64,000 nucleotides of DNA from Halisarca cf. caerulea (Eukaryota; Porifera; Demospongiae; Chondrillida; Halisarcidae): NCBI GenBank assembly GCA_963170055.1, contig CAUJGJ010000185.1, positions 3,575,275 to 3,639,274 on the forward strand. The letters are read 5' to 3'. Positions 1 through 10,700 of this stretch are shown piece by piece. The first letter of the stretch is position 1. Every line of letters starts with the position of its first letter. The translations under genes and the position numbers were made by a program. The notes below the pieces were generated by a model. That model had not been told where the DNA came from. It worked only from the letters and a program-made list of their open reading frames with translations, and did not search any database.

Positions 1-200
1 GTCAAATTAACAATAATTATTCGGAGGTCGTATATCTACGATTCTATATACTCTCGATTAAGCAATATTGGTCCGATCCGATCTTCGGTCTAACGTTGCA
101 GGCCTTTTAAATTTCCTCCATTTTCGTGGTGAAGAAATGAAACCTGGGTTCGCGAGACTATATGGAAGTGGGTACATAGTCTCGCGTAGCCAGATCGTAG
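1..200. repeat. Dispersed repeat at left edge
   Basis: Bases 1-110 resemble 5229-5310 (shared 'caaattaaca', 'ttattcg', 'attctatatactct' and a 'ggtc...gcagacc' core), so this is a dispersed repeat. At 150-186 an inverted pair CGCGAGACTAT / ATAGTCTCGCG forms a hairpin similar to sequence at 4862-4920. No gene was seen. Confidence 0.45.
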
Positions 201-218
201 GCCTTGTAATCTTAGATA

Positions 219-275
219 CAGTAAAACCTGTGCTATAAGGAGCATTCAAGGGAACAAGTAATTGTGATTAACAAG
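219..275. mobile_element. Fragment of CAGTAAAACC MITE
   Basis: The sequence from 219 matches the left part of the complete copy at 6846-7007: CAGTAAAACCTGT, then a diverged 'ggagcattcaagggaacaag' and 'taattgtg'. The right half is missing. It is a truncated copy of that TA-flanked, Tigger-like MITE family. Confidence 0.55.
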
Positions 276-398
276 CATATAATAGATAAAGCACATGGGT
301 AAAAGTAAGAAATAAAAATGTATGCAGTTAACTGCTTTATTAAGTACACTGAATCAAAATGTGAGCTACTGAGTCAACTTGAACAATACAGTACAGTA

Positions 399-956
399 CA
401 GTATATTCTCTAAAAATTCGGCACTCCATAATTTCGTCACCCATAGTTTTGTGTCGAAAAAATCTCTAAAATTTGACGAAATGGCCATTTTCTAAAACTT
501 CGTCGTGTTCTCCAATATTTCGTCGTCCAAATTTTCAGCCTAAGATTAACTGTAGAGTTGAATTTAAGTTTTGTTATTCTTATAGTGGTTCTTCTTCCTG
601 TGCTTTGGATGGAGTATTTTCTGTTTTCGCTCAGCAAGTATAGGCCTACCATCAGTGCTAGCGAAAAAAATGGCGGCTAGGCGACGCGCTATCCCCTCCA
701 AATTGCAAACCGTGCACCAAAAAGCTAAGTAAAGCACTTTAACGTTCTTTTCGCTACTTTTTAGGGTTGTTTTAATCATTATAGGTACATATAATAGCCG
801 AACTCTACAATTTCGTCAGCTCTCTAAGTATTCGTCGCTCAACTCTAAGGTTTCGTCAGCCTTTCTCATAATAGTTGGGAAAACAACTCTAAATTCTGTC
901 GTCAGACGAAATCTTTTGTGAAACTAGGTGTGACGAATTTTTAGAGAATATACGGT
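399..956. mobile_element. TIR element with internal TTCGTC repeats
   Basis: The ends are inverted: GTATATTCTCTAAAAATTCG at the left, and CGAATTTTTAGAGAATATAC at the right, its exact reverse complement. Between them the motif aatttcgtc or close variants recurs many times on the + strand near both ends. The middle (about 560-780) is different in character and includes AAAAATGGCGGCTAGGCG, a YY1-type core. No transposase is visible, so it is nonautonomous. Confidence 0.7.
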
Positions 957-990
957 ACATTCATGTAGTACAGTACGTAATCTGGTGCAG

Positions 991-1245
991 TTAGATTTTA
1001 GATTGATGTGTGGCAATGACCATTGAATTGGGGGTCTGTGGGAATCTAGAGTATTGAAATCCTCTTAAACACATAATTGATGATCTAAACAATGAAAAAT
1101 TCAAGTGGCATCTCATCCAGCGAATCATGAGGGAGTACGGTTGCTGCCTCTTTTCTGTAATCAAAGAGGCAAGCCTTCTGTAAAAGATTGATGCTGCCTT
1201 GCCCATTCCACCGGATGTACTGAGGATCAGCAATATAAAGAATCC
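991..1245 (-). pseudogene. Retroelement C-terminal fragment
   Basis: Minus-strand translation gives LSTSGGMGKAASIFYRRLAS followed by RWMRCHLNFSLFRSSIMCLRG. This matches the well-known end of an abundant invertebrate retroelement protein family (LVLSATGGM...FYKRLA...WLRCRLSFSLLRSAI). Only the last 80 or so residues remain, 5'-truncated and interrupted by MITEs at about 1245. It is a dead fragment. Confidence 0.6.
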
Positions 1246-1867
1246 AGGGTACAAGTAATTGTGGTCTCTGTAGACAGGTGGACCTTGTACGGAGGTGCTT
1301 TAGTTTGTACAACTGAAGTGGACAATGAGCTAGCCTACTGAGCCTGGCGAGGTCTCTAAAGATACAGTAGAACCTCGCAATAAGACCACCCCGGAAATAA
1401 GACCACCTCAGAATTAAGACCACTTTGTTGCAGTCCGGAATTTCTCCTATAGTTTTACATGGAAATTAGTTTCAGAATAAAGACCACATTTTTTCTTCTG
1501 GATGTCAAAACCTCACAATTAAGACCACTTATTTGTGGATATTGCTGTTTTCTGTGGACATTAGGCTCTGAAATGACGACATCAGTAGTAAGAGATGGTA
1601 AATTTGGGGTCACTTTTTTAACATTGTAATGGAGTAACAATAAAAGAGGTGTGATGGTACAATTTTTCCACAGTTTTAGTGCCTTATGTGCATTCTGTGT
1701 CTACAGAATGACTTCTGGATGTGCCATGCTATTCCAGGTAGTACTTTCAGAAATAAGACCACCTCAAAATTAAGACCACTTACAACGGTCCCAAGGGTGG
1801 TCGTATTTGTGAGGTTCTACTGTATGTGGTCTTTATATCCGAGTGGTCTTTAAGACAGGCTTTAATG
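1245..1867. mobile_element. MITE interrupted by a second MITE
   Basis: The outer element matches the 6846-7007 family (gtaattgtggtctct...gacaggtgg... and final 'acaggctttaatgta'). It is split by an inner element at 1365-1822. The outer left terminus appears truncated against the retroelement fragment. Confidence 0.65.
1365..1822. mobile_element. Tigger-like MITE with TA duplication
   Basis: It starts CAGTAGAACCTCGCAATAAG and ends with the inverse TGTGAGGTTCTACTG, with TA at 1363-1364 and 1823-1824. Internally 'aataagaccacc' and 'aattaagaccactt' recur on both halves. TA duplication and CAGT termini are typical of pogo/Tigger MITEs. It has no coding capacity and is nested inside the 1245-1867 element. 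Confidence 0.8.
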
Positions 1868-3170
1868 TAATGCAAACTCTATGGTGTAATGGCAAGACAT
1901 TGGGATAGCCTCTCTCGATCATAGCGAGACTAAGAAATAGAAATACTGGTATAACATTATTATTATTATTATTATTATTAACATAATGGCATTAACAGGA
2001 TACACAGGGTAGGTGCATGTTGCAATACTAGACTACTAGTGGTAGTTGTGAAAGTTTATAGGCATCCCTCTGCCACTTGACCATCACGAGTTGCAGTGGA
2101 CCGTGGTTGTTCAATTCAATTCAAGTTTCATAATGAGGGTTAGAAAGTGGTGGCAGTAAGATACAAATATGTGATACAAATATGAATGACGGTCCAAATG
2201 TCAATGAGTAGTGTGGCCAGAAATTCTACATACTATATATTAGTTGAAACTAAACTTTATTGTAACACTGGTGAAACACATCTACATGCATGGGAAATCA
2301 GAAATTTACAGATATGACAAATGGCAATGAGAGCATTATGTGATAGAATTAACTGTTTGACTGACATCATATGCAATGTGCGGTTATGTCTGCTCAATGT
2401 ATCCTGATCATTACAATTCTGATAAATTCAATTGGCATTGTACTCTGTGTCCTATAAGATTGTACATGCAATGTAGCAAAGAAACCATTTAATTGCATAC
2501 ACAATGTAATCACTATGACTACAATCTATCAAAGTCTGCTCTTACATTTGTGGAACATGCATTGGTATGCCCAATATTATATCTGTGTACAATTTACCCT
2601 GATTTACCCAACACCTGGTTTATCCAACACAGTCTATGGGGAACAAACATGGTCAGATTAACAAAGGTCCAGTGTAATGTGACATAGACGTTCGAACTGA
2701 TATGGTATTAAATGAATATGCACATCTACCTAATATTAATACAGTTTGTTAGATTCTCATTGCAACTGAATTTTACCAGATGCAATCAAACAAATCAAAA
2801 GTAAACCAAAATTTGAATCAATTTCATACACAGTAACAACTGCAATCCAGCCACATGAGTACATCAAATCCACAAACTGCACTTCTGAATCATCTACAAC
2901 AATGTTGTGCAGATCGGCTACACATCAGCAAGTTAAATGTGTGATGTGTACTCAATGTCGTTAGATAAAGAACATGTCCTTCATAGATTCAAAAGAAAAA
3001 GAAATGAAAAATGGACTGTATGTTCAAAGTAAGAGAACAGAAAAATAATACCAAAAATGTTGGCAAATTTGTTTTTATCACTTTTGTAGCTATGTGGTGC
3101 TTGAGAGACCTACACTAACACAGCAGTGTATATAGCCCAAGAAATGCATTTCCAAATACAGTATATGAAC
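1868..3170. other. No gene recognised
   Basis: An (ATT)n run at about 1962-1980 is the only clear structure. The rest is AT-rich sequence without long open frames or recognisable motifs. The part after 2700 may be a decayed 3' region of the minus-strand LINE at 3176-4725. Confidence 0.5.
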
Positions 3171-3175
3171 TGTAG

Positions 3176-4725
3176 TTATATAATATAGGCCAGGACAATG
3201 ACAACAATGGAGATTCGGAGATATGAATGCATGAAATTATAGTGCATACTTATTAGCCCATTTGAAGATGATAATAATCCATTTCTTGAAACTAAATGTT
3301 CTTTGGTAGAACGGAAAAGGAGGAATGCAGAGAGTAATGTGGTTGGGAAGTAATTTGTATGGTACAAGAGAATTAATGCGCAGTGGTGTGACAGTGACAA
3401 CATGATCAGATAAGTTGTGCAGGGATTTGTTGAATCAATATTGAGGAAAATCTGAATGTCCCATAAAGTATCAGCTAGGAAGCACTTGACTGAAGTTTTA
3501 GATAGAGTAATACTGACTGGTCGAGGGAGTTCCAGAGCTTGACTACTTGATTGAAATAGAAATGTCTGGCTGAGGAGATGCAACAGTAGTGATACTGGAG
3601 TCTACAATGGTGCCCACTGTGGGTGTTTGTGGATACAAATGATATAAAGTCAATTAAGTGGGGAACACATTATTCAAATCAAAGAATAACAATGATACAA
3701 AAGAAAAGCCTCGGTCACGGGGTTCACCATAATGTACGTACGTGCAGCTTGGTTTTAGCCTATGTACACTACAGGTCCTGGCAAGGCCGGGAGAAAGCAG
3801 CGTCCTCATATACAAAAATGATTAATTAGTGGGGCTGACAGCAGTTGCTAAATTCGCGTGAGGGTTCACCCTTGCTGCTGTCGTCTTCATCGTTTCTAAA
3901 TTCACTCATTACGCTGCTCCTCCTAGAATTGTGACTTTCTTTCTCTTCATTGATTGTGGCATTCTTTATCTTCACATCCCTCTACATCTTTTCACAGGTG
4001 CCACGTGGTGGTAGCCACTTTATTCTTTATAAATCCAGGGGCCGTTATGTATTTGATAAGATAGCTATATAGAGTAGGTCTTGTAAATCGTACCAGTACA
4101 TTAGAGGGAGGAGGTTGAGTTGGATGAGATGAGATTGATAATCTGATGTGCATAGTTATAAAGGATGAATTTGATGGGTCGTCTTTGGACAGTTTCCGCA
4201 TGATTACATCTTTGAAAAACCTAAGTCTCCATAGTTGCAAACAATATGTTAATTTTGATCTGACAAGGGTGATATAGAGGTTACATATGCTTTCGATAGG
4301 GATGGATTGTGTGTGGAATGTTCGTTGCATGAGATTAAGAGACCCATGTGCTTTCGAGCAGATTATCTCTCATGGAAGGATAGGCTAGATGTGATAGTTT
4401 TCCTAAGGTCACGGATAGAGTGCTGTTCAGGGATTGGGTGATGATCTATGACATATGGGGAAGTGATGGAGGGGGTGGAAACAGGAGTACTGTTTCTCAT
4501 AATATAGGAGCATTTAATTAGTGACATCTTCCATGTTTTCCACCATTCACTGACAGCATTTAAATCATGTTGTAAATTAATTATAGTATCCAGGAAGAAT
4601 TTTGTGCCATCAGAAAAAGACAAGTTGTAGAGTGAAAAATCGCTTGGGGAAGAACATTGATGTAGATTAGAAATAACAGGGTCCTGAGACACTACCCTGG
4701 GGTACACCGGATATAACGAGGAGGT
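3176..4725 (-). pseudogene. CR1/L2-like LINE reverse transcriptase remnant
   Basis: Minus-strand pieces appear in the right order for a CR1/L2-type RT: DGTKFFLD (the ADD region, mutated), NAVSEWWKTWKMSLIKCSY, then RRTFHTQSIPI-like and LYITLVRSKLTYCLQLWRLR, and finally a tail like FNQ-VKLWNSL / STNPCTTY at 3420-3560. Stops and frameshifts are frequent. About 3600-4000 breaks the order and may be a later insertion or noncoding tail. It is nonfunctional. Confidence 0.65.
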
Positions 4726-4909
4726 ATGTCTCCAACTTTCCTGAGCTCAGGAAAAGCGATGATCGGCATTAGGGAGTCATCGAAATGAGGGTGGACTCTA
4801 AACTACGTGTTTTTTTCGAGTGTCTATGGTGCACGTGGAACCATAGATAAAGTGGTCTGAAGTCGCGAGACTAGGTGGACAGTACTGACAGTATCTAGAC
4901 GGAGACTAT

Positions 4910-4960
4910 AGTCTCGTTCCCAGCCTCACTTCCGCCCACCATTTTATTCCACGCGTGACT
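4910..4960. repeat. AGTCTCGTTCCCAGCC terminal repeat, solo end
   Basis: AGTCTCGTTCCCAGCCTCAC and the following 'ccaccattttattcc' match both ends of the transposon at 15049-16166 and the hairpin at 24731-24801. Here a single end lies about 150-190 bp before the arrestin start codon. A weak inverse (GCGAGACTA) occurs at about 4864. Confidence 0.55.
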
Positions 4961-4972
4961 GCAGACATCTTA

Positions 4973-4981
4973 GTCACGTGA
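4973..4981 (+). promoter_or_regulatory. E-box GTCACGTGA upstream of arrestin exon 1
   Basis: A CACGTG core with flanking GT and GA lies about 120 bp before the arrestin start codon, the position of a proximal promoter or 5'UTR. The motif matches the USF/TFE3/MITF class of bHLH-zip sites. Just upstream (4910-4950) is sequence shared with the ends of a local TIR transposon family, so transposon-derived sequence abuts the presumed promoter. No TATA box stands out. Function is inference from position and motif only. Confidence 0.35.
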
Positions 4982-5100
4982 GGACTTCAATTGGATCTGT
5001 AACTTCCGTCCTGATTGAAAATGGTTGTGGAATATTAGTGGGAACTACGTATTATGGATTGATTGCATGCCATCGGAGTTATTTTACATATTCCCCACTG

Positions 5101-5168
5101 ATGGCCTCTAAAGTAGAAGTACCCTATTCTGATGTTCGCAAGGAGAAGAAAAAAGAAGGAGGAACTAG
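5101..5168 (+). CDS. ARRB: Arrestin exon 1 with start codon
   Basis: This short exon gives MASKVEVPYSDVRKEKKKEG, then GT and the first two bases of an Arg codon, before a good donor (AG|GTGAGG). Exon 2 at 10679 supplies the third base and continues VFKKASPNGK. The join recreates the arrestin hallmark G-T-R-V-F-K-K, which is strong evidence although 5.5 kb of intron lies between. ATG 5101 is the first in-frame ATG; the frame upstream is open but has no ATG back to about 4978. The highly charged KEKKKEG stretch is longer than the leader of vertebrate beta-arrestins. The -3 base is C and +4 is G, so the initiation context is only moderate. Confidence 0.9.
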
Positions 5169-7764
5169 GTGAGGACTACGCAGTAGTCTATTTTGGTGTT
5201 TTTAAATGGATCGATGGGGTGTTGTAAGAGTAGGCTCAAATTAACATAAATTATTCGAATTCTATATACTCTAGCACTATTGGCCTGGTCTGGCGTAGCA
5301 GACCTTATTGAATTGAATTAAGCATAGACTCTACAAACAGCTCATGATTGTAATGGTTAGAGTATCTATGGTAATTTTACGCCTAAAAGATCTTCCTTCC
5401 AAAGAGTAACTTGAGGTCCTGTATCACCTCGTAAGAATAGAGGAATCTTGAGCCTTCCGAGTATTGAGAGTCCAATCGGCGAATCGCCTTCCGAAGTATT
5501 GGTATGTGTACTTTACATTTCGTCTAACTACGTAGTTGCCTTCTTATTTGTTTGGTTTGTGATCACACTGGTCTGTGGCAAACATGGATGATACCGCTTC
5601 AAGCGCAATTACTTGCATCGTTAGTTCATCGTTCAAACATACATACTGAAAAAACATTGTTCCAATTTGGATAGGAGATCCTCCAGTGTCCATGCACAGG
5701 TATGATCATTGAGGGCCCACTGAGTTTCTACACTATAATCTAATATTGTATCAGACACTACACTGTGCTTTATGTTTAGTAGTTGTATGATTCTGATTTG
5801 TTAAGAAGGTCCAGTGATTAAATTTGTTGGAGTTGTAATTAACGACACCCTCACTTGGGCCGATCACATTGACATGGTGTGTATGGTATATGGTAGTCTA
5901 AACTTGCTTTATCAGCTGTCTTGGTTTATTCCTTGACCCCTTCTGCTTCTCTTTCTGGAGTCCTATATCCTCCCACAGTTTGACTACTGTGATGTTGTTT
6001 GGTCTGTGTGTGGTAAAACTGAGTCCCTTCTCCTTGAAGCCCTATTAAACTTCACTTGTCGCACTGTACTTCAAAGATCCAAGCACTCTTCTGTCCCTGC
6101 TGCTCGACATGAGCTTGGTCTCTCCACAACTCCATATTGTCCAGACTGTGTTTAAGTGTCTCTCCTCCCACTCTCCACTCTATCTTTCTTGGTTGTTCTC
6201 TGGTCACACTTCTGTATACCACACCCAATCTTGTTCCTCAACCCAGATCAACCTCTTAGTAGCTAGATTTTACTTTTGACCAGAAGGTATTCAGATTCAT
6301 ATATAGGAGCTTTTATGCATAGATCACTCCCTTCAAACATCAGGGGGCTTAAAGATTTCCGGGCCTTCTCTGTACAGTATGAAGATTTCTTCAACTGACT
6401 TTTCTATTCACATATACATGATCTGTCAAATTAATCTCATTTGTATTGAATTGTCTAATTAAATTTGTATTGCATGAATAATTTTGAATTGACTCTAATG
6501 TCCTATTTTCTCAATTTTCTCTCTGCATTTTGTACTGATTTCCTTAATTTGTTTACTGGGTGCCTGTGGGAATAGCCTATGGCTAAAGGCTCCCCAGTTT
6601 AGGTAATGATACCCTGATACATATGCTGATACCCAATGATGGAGCTGATATGTTCTACTGTCTAGTTATATCATTGATATGCCTTATGCACTCGCATAGC
6701 CTTTGACTCAGCAGTATAAAGTTCTGAATTTTTGCTGCTAGTCACTAAGCATTGTCATATTTTGCTCATGGTTAATCTAGTTTTGTATCACAATCGCCAA
6801 ACAAGGCAAGTCCAATGTTCCTGATGCATTTTTTATTTTATTATACAGTAAAACCTGTATAGAACAACCACTCAAGGGACCAAGTAATTGTGGTCTCTAT
6901 AGACAGGTGGTCCTTGTACAAAGCTGCTTTAATACAACTGAAGTGGGCAATGAGCCAGCCTATCATGATCTTTATAGACACGTGGTCTTTAGGACAGGTT
7001 TTACTGTATGTATTATATTATCGCTATTTATATTCACTGTTTTAGCACTGTATCTGTTAGGGGCAGTTGCTCAACCTGCTTTGATTAGTTTATTTATTTT
7101 AGATGCCGTAGTTGTTTTGTCAGATTTTTTTCTTTCTTTTCTCTCGATTTGTTTTCGTTTTCTTACTTATTAGTTGTCACTGTATAATTCATTATATATA
7201 CAAGGCCGTAGGAACTGGCACAGCTGGCACGGCTTCAGCCGTGCCAGTTTTCAGGCGAAACTTTAAAAAAAAATATAAACTTCTACATTGGAAGAGTTTA
7301 AGATAGCCAGTAACAATTCTTACCAAATTAAACCTTCATATTGACAGGTTTAATAAGTATACATAATCGAAATAGAGGTAGAAAGTCGGTAAAAGCTGGA
7401 AAGTCCTACTGGTTCTTGCCGCTGCCGAACGCCATTTTTTCACAGTTTTTTTTACAAATTTGTCTAAACTATGAATATCATTGTACTGTATGGGCTGTTC
7501 AACACCACAAACAGTATAATAGGTTTGACCAAATTTGATTGCTTGTTGAAATGAACATGATTTGTTAGTGGTAGTGAACAATGTCCTAGCCCTTTTGGCA
7601 AACTTCAATATTTGCTGCTGCATAATATTATGCAGTGTGTTCAGCATTAGCTGTCATAATCATATGACAGCCAACTTCTTCTGTATACACAAAATTTTTA
7701 TGGCATATGTTCGCCGTACCACTTTTTGAGAGCTTCCTACGGGCCTGATATATATATATATACG

Positions 7765-7795
<31 letters not shown>

Positions 7796-10700
7796 TATTA
7801 ATATTCGGGATCTTCGGCCAATGCTTGCTGCCCTGTCTGGATGAAAGATCTTGATCTATGACCTCAGTGCCATAGAGAACAGCCTCCATCCGAAGCAAAT
7901 GCCTCAAAGCAAAAAGGCTTGGAATTGTCCCATCATTGAGACTCTTTTCTCATCCCTCGTGGCTAACTACGATCCAACCTCCAAGGCCTGCCTACTAGCG
8001 GCTCAGAGAAAAGAATCTGGAGTATGGCTCAGTGCACCCCCAGTCACAGCTTTGGGGCTGAGAATGGATGATTGAGAATACATGTAGCTGTTGGCCTGCG
8101 TGCAGGTGCCCCACTGTGCAAGCCACACCAATGTGTTCTTAATGGCATGGTTTGCATTGTCAGAAGAGTACGTGTTGGTCACCTTCCAAGACACGCTGCT
8201 CTGGACAATGTTGTCATGTCCACCCTTGCTTCAATCAAGGTTTCATCCATCTTGGAGCTAGGGCTGAGACTAATATGCCAGCATGGTTTCCAGAATAATA
8301 GGTTTCTAAATTAAGGGAGCATAATTCCGGAATAAACGGATAGAATATGGGAATTACCGTTGAATCAGATGATCCCTTTATATACCTTAACTCCAACCCA
8401 GTGGCACCTTTGTACAGTTTTCCCATTGAGTTTGAAATAGTGTCACTAACATTATGATATTCCACATGTATTATACTGGTGTTTGAACTGTGTGATCACA
8501 AACTTTTAAAATTTTAACGTAAAGTTGTGTTGCAATAGAATATTTGGTGAAAATGCATCAGGGAATAATTGAAGTAATTAGCAGCATAATAGGATGAAAT
8601 CTTGAGCACAATGGAATAGCACATTAGGTACAAAATTTAGCATAATAGCCTCAGCCCTACTTGGAGCCTATGGGGTTATCTTGTTCAGATAGGAAAAGGG
8701 TGGACGAAGTGACTGTGATCCGCTGGAAGTCAGGGTGGCCCCTAGGATGTGACCTGCTGGAACACCTTTGCTCCCACCTACTCACCCTTAGCTGTTTCTC
8801 AGCTGGTCTTGTTGCAAATCATGCAGAATCACGAAAGAAAGATGTCTACAGGGAACTGGAGCCCTCACACATCTTCATCCCTATTGGGTTGGAGACTACT
8901 AGTGTTTTCAGTAATGAGGCACTGGCATTTTTCCAAGATTTAGCCTCCCATTTGAGGATTACAACTAATGACTCTCAAGCTTTTCTTCATCTTTGTCAGA
9001 GAATAAGTGTTATTGTTCAGAAGTTTAATGCAATGTCTATCTTAGGATCGAAAAGGGGTTGTTACTTGTTAATTTGACCTACGTACGTAACTTTGGGAAA
9101 ACACCATCACAGTAGCAAAATCTACTCAAAATATGAACAAGAAACTTCTCGCGTAACGACATAATTCCACTAAGGATTGTTCTTATAACTTCTAAAAAGC
9201 TCCAACTAAAATCTAACTAATGGTAAAATGTACTAACCACGACAGTCTGAGACGGAACTTTGCTGTTTAGGCCAATGTGCTATAAGGCCTTTTTGGGGGC
9301 TTGTTTAGAAGTTATAATAACAAACCTTAGTGGAATAGCGTCTTTACGCGAGAAGTTTCTTGTTCTTATTTTGAGTAGATTTTACCACCGTGATGGTTCT
9401 TTCCCAAAGTTAGGTCAAATTAACAACTAACAACCCCTTTTCGATACCAATGACCGGCTTATTAACCAGTACTTGGCGTTAGTCTAGGCATTCAGTGAAG
9501 ATGTCTGTTTAATACCATCCAGCGGTTTTGGATTCTGCTTGTCCAATCTCGTGATGGGAGGTTTCCAAGGAGAATCCAATTCTGCTACAGCCCGGTGCTA
9601 CTGATGAGGGATGGAATTCCCAGAAAAGGCCTTATAGCTTAAACAGCGAAGTTCTGTCTCAGACTATCATGGTTAGTACATTTTGCCATCTATCTTAAGA
9701 TGTAGCAAGATGTACTGAGTTCTATTATATTTGTTTTTTTTTTGCTTTGTCTTAGTTAGCTTGTGCTTTGTGGTGTTTTGTTGTCTGTGCTGCTTTTGAT
9801 ATATATAATTAATATTGTGAAGAAAAAATGTACATACATTATATATATATATACACGTATATTATGTATGTAATACAGTGGAGTCTCATTATAACAAATC
9901 TCTGAAGAAGATTAAAAACAGTTCTTTTTTGTCAGAGAAATTCACTATAAGAGAAATTTACATTGAATGCACACGCTATGTATTTCAAATCACAATAACA
10001 CTATTAGTTGTACAGTAAAATGATAGATGCATATGCAACAAATGCAGTCAAACAACCTAAAATTAATCCTGCAGTAAGTTTCATTTGCTCCCTTGGTATC
10101 ATTACTGATCTTACAATTGTGCAAGTGCTAGACCAAATCTCACATAATTACATAGAGTTCCCAACGTTTTTGCTGGTGCGGCCCCTCTTAGCAGCTTAGA
10201 GTATTGTTCACATCAACTTTCCCAGTGCATGATGTTGTTTGCAAATTTCTCATACTCAGGGGCATAGCAAGGGGGTTGCAAAAGGGGCAAATGCCCCCCC
10301 CCCTTTTTTCAGAATTTCACAATCAAAAATTATTTTGATTCTTTTTTTTTAATTAGAACATGTAACTCCTTACTTTACTCCCAAAGTCAGAAAAATTTCC
10401 AGGAAACTTGAAAAAAAATTGACTTTCCTCCTCAAAGAGAGCTTTGAAAGATTCTAAACTACCCTTTTGAGTTGCTTTATCGCTCTATATAATTAGTACG
10501 TGTGGCAGGCGTTTCACGGAGTAGAAGCCTGCTACTTACAGTGGGCGTGACCACAAATTTGCTTGTTTCTTTCCCCCCCCCTTTTCTAAATTCCTGGCTA
10601 CGCCCCTGATACTGTTTCAATTCATGTACAGTACACATTTTACTTCTGTCTACATTTGATTTGAATTTTTTTTTTCAGAGTGTTCAAGAAGGCTTCTCCT

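Noticed and set aside
4978..5100. N-terminal extension of arrestin upstream of ATG 5101
   Set aside because: The frame is open but starts at GTG and contains no ATG, so the extension is unlikely to be translated.
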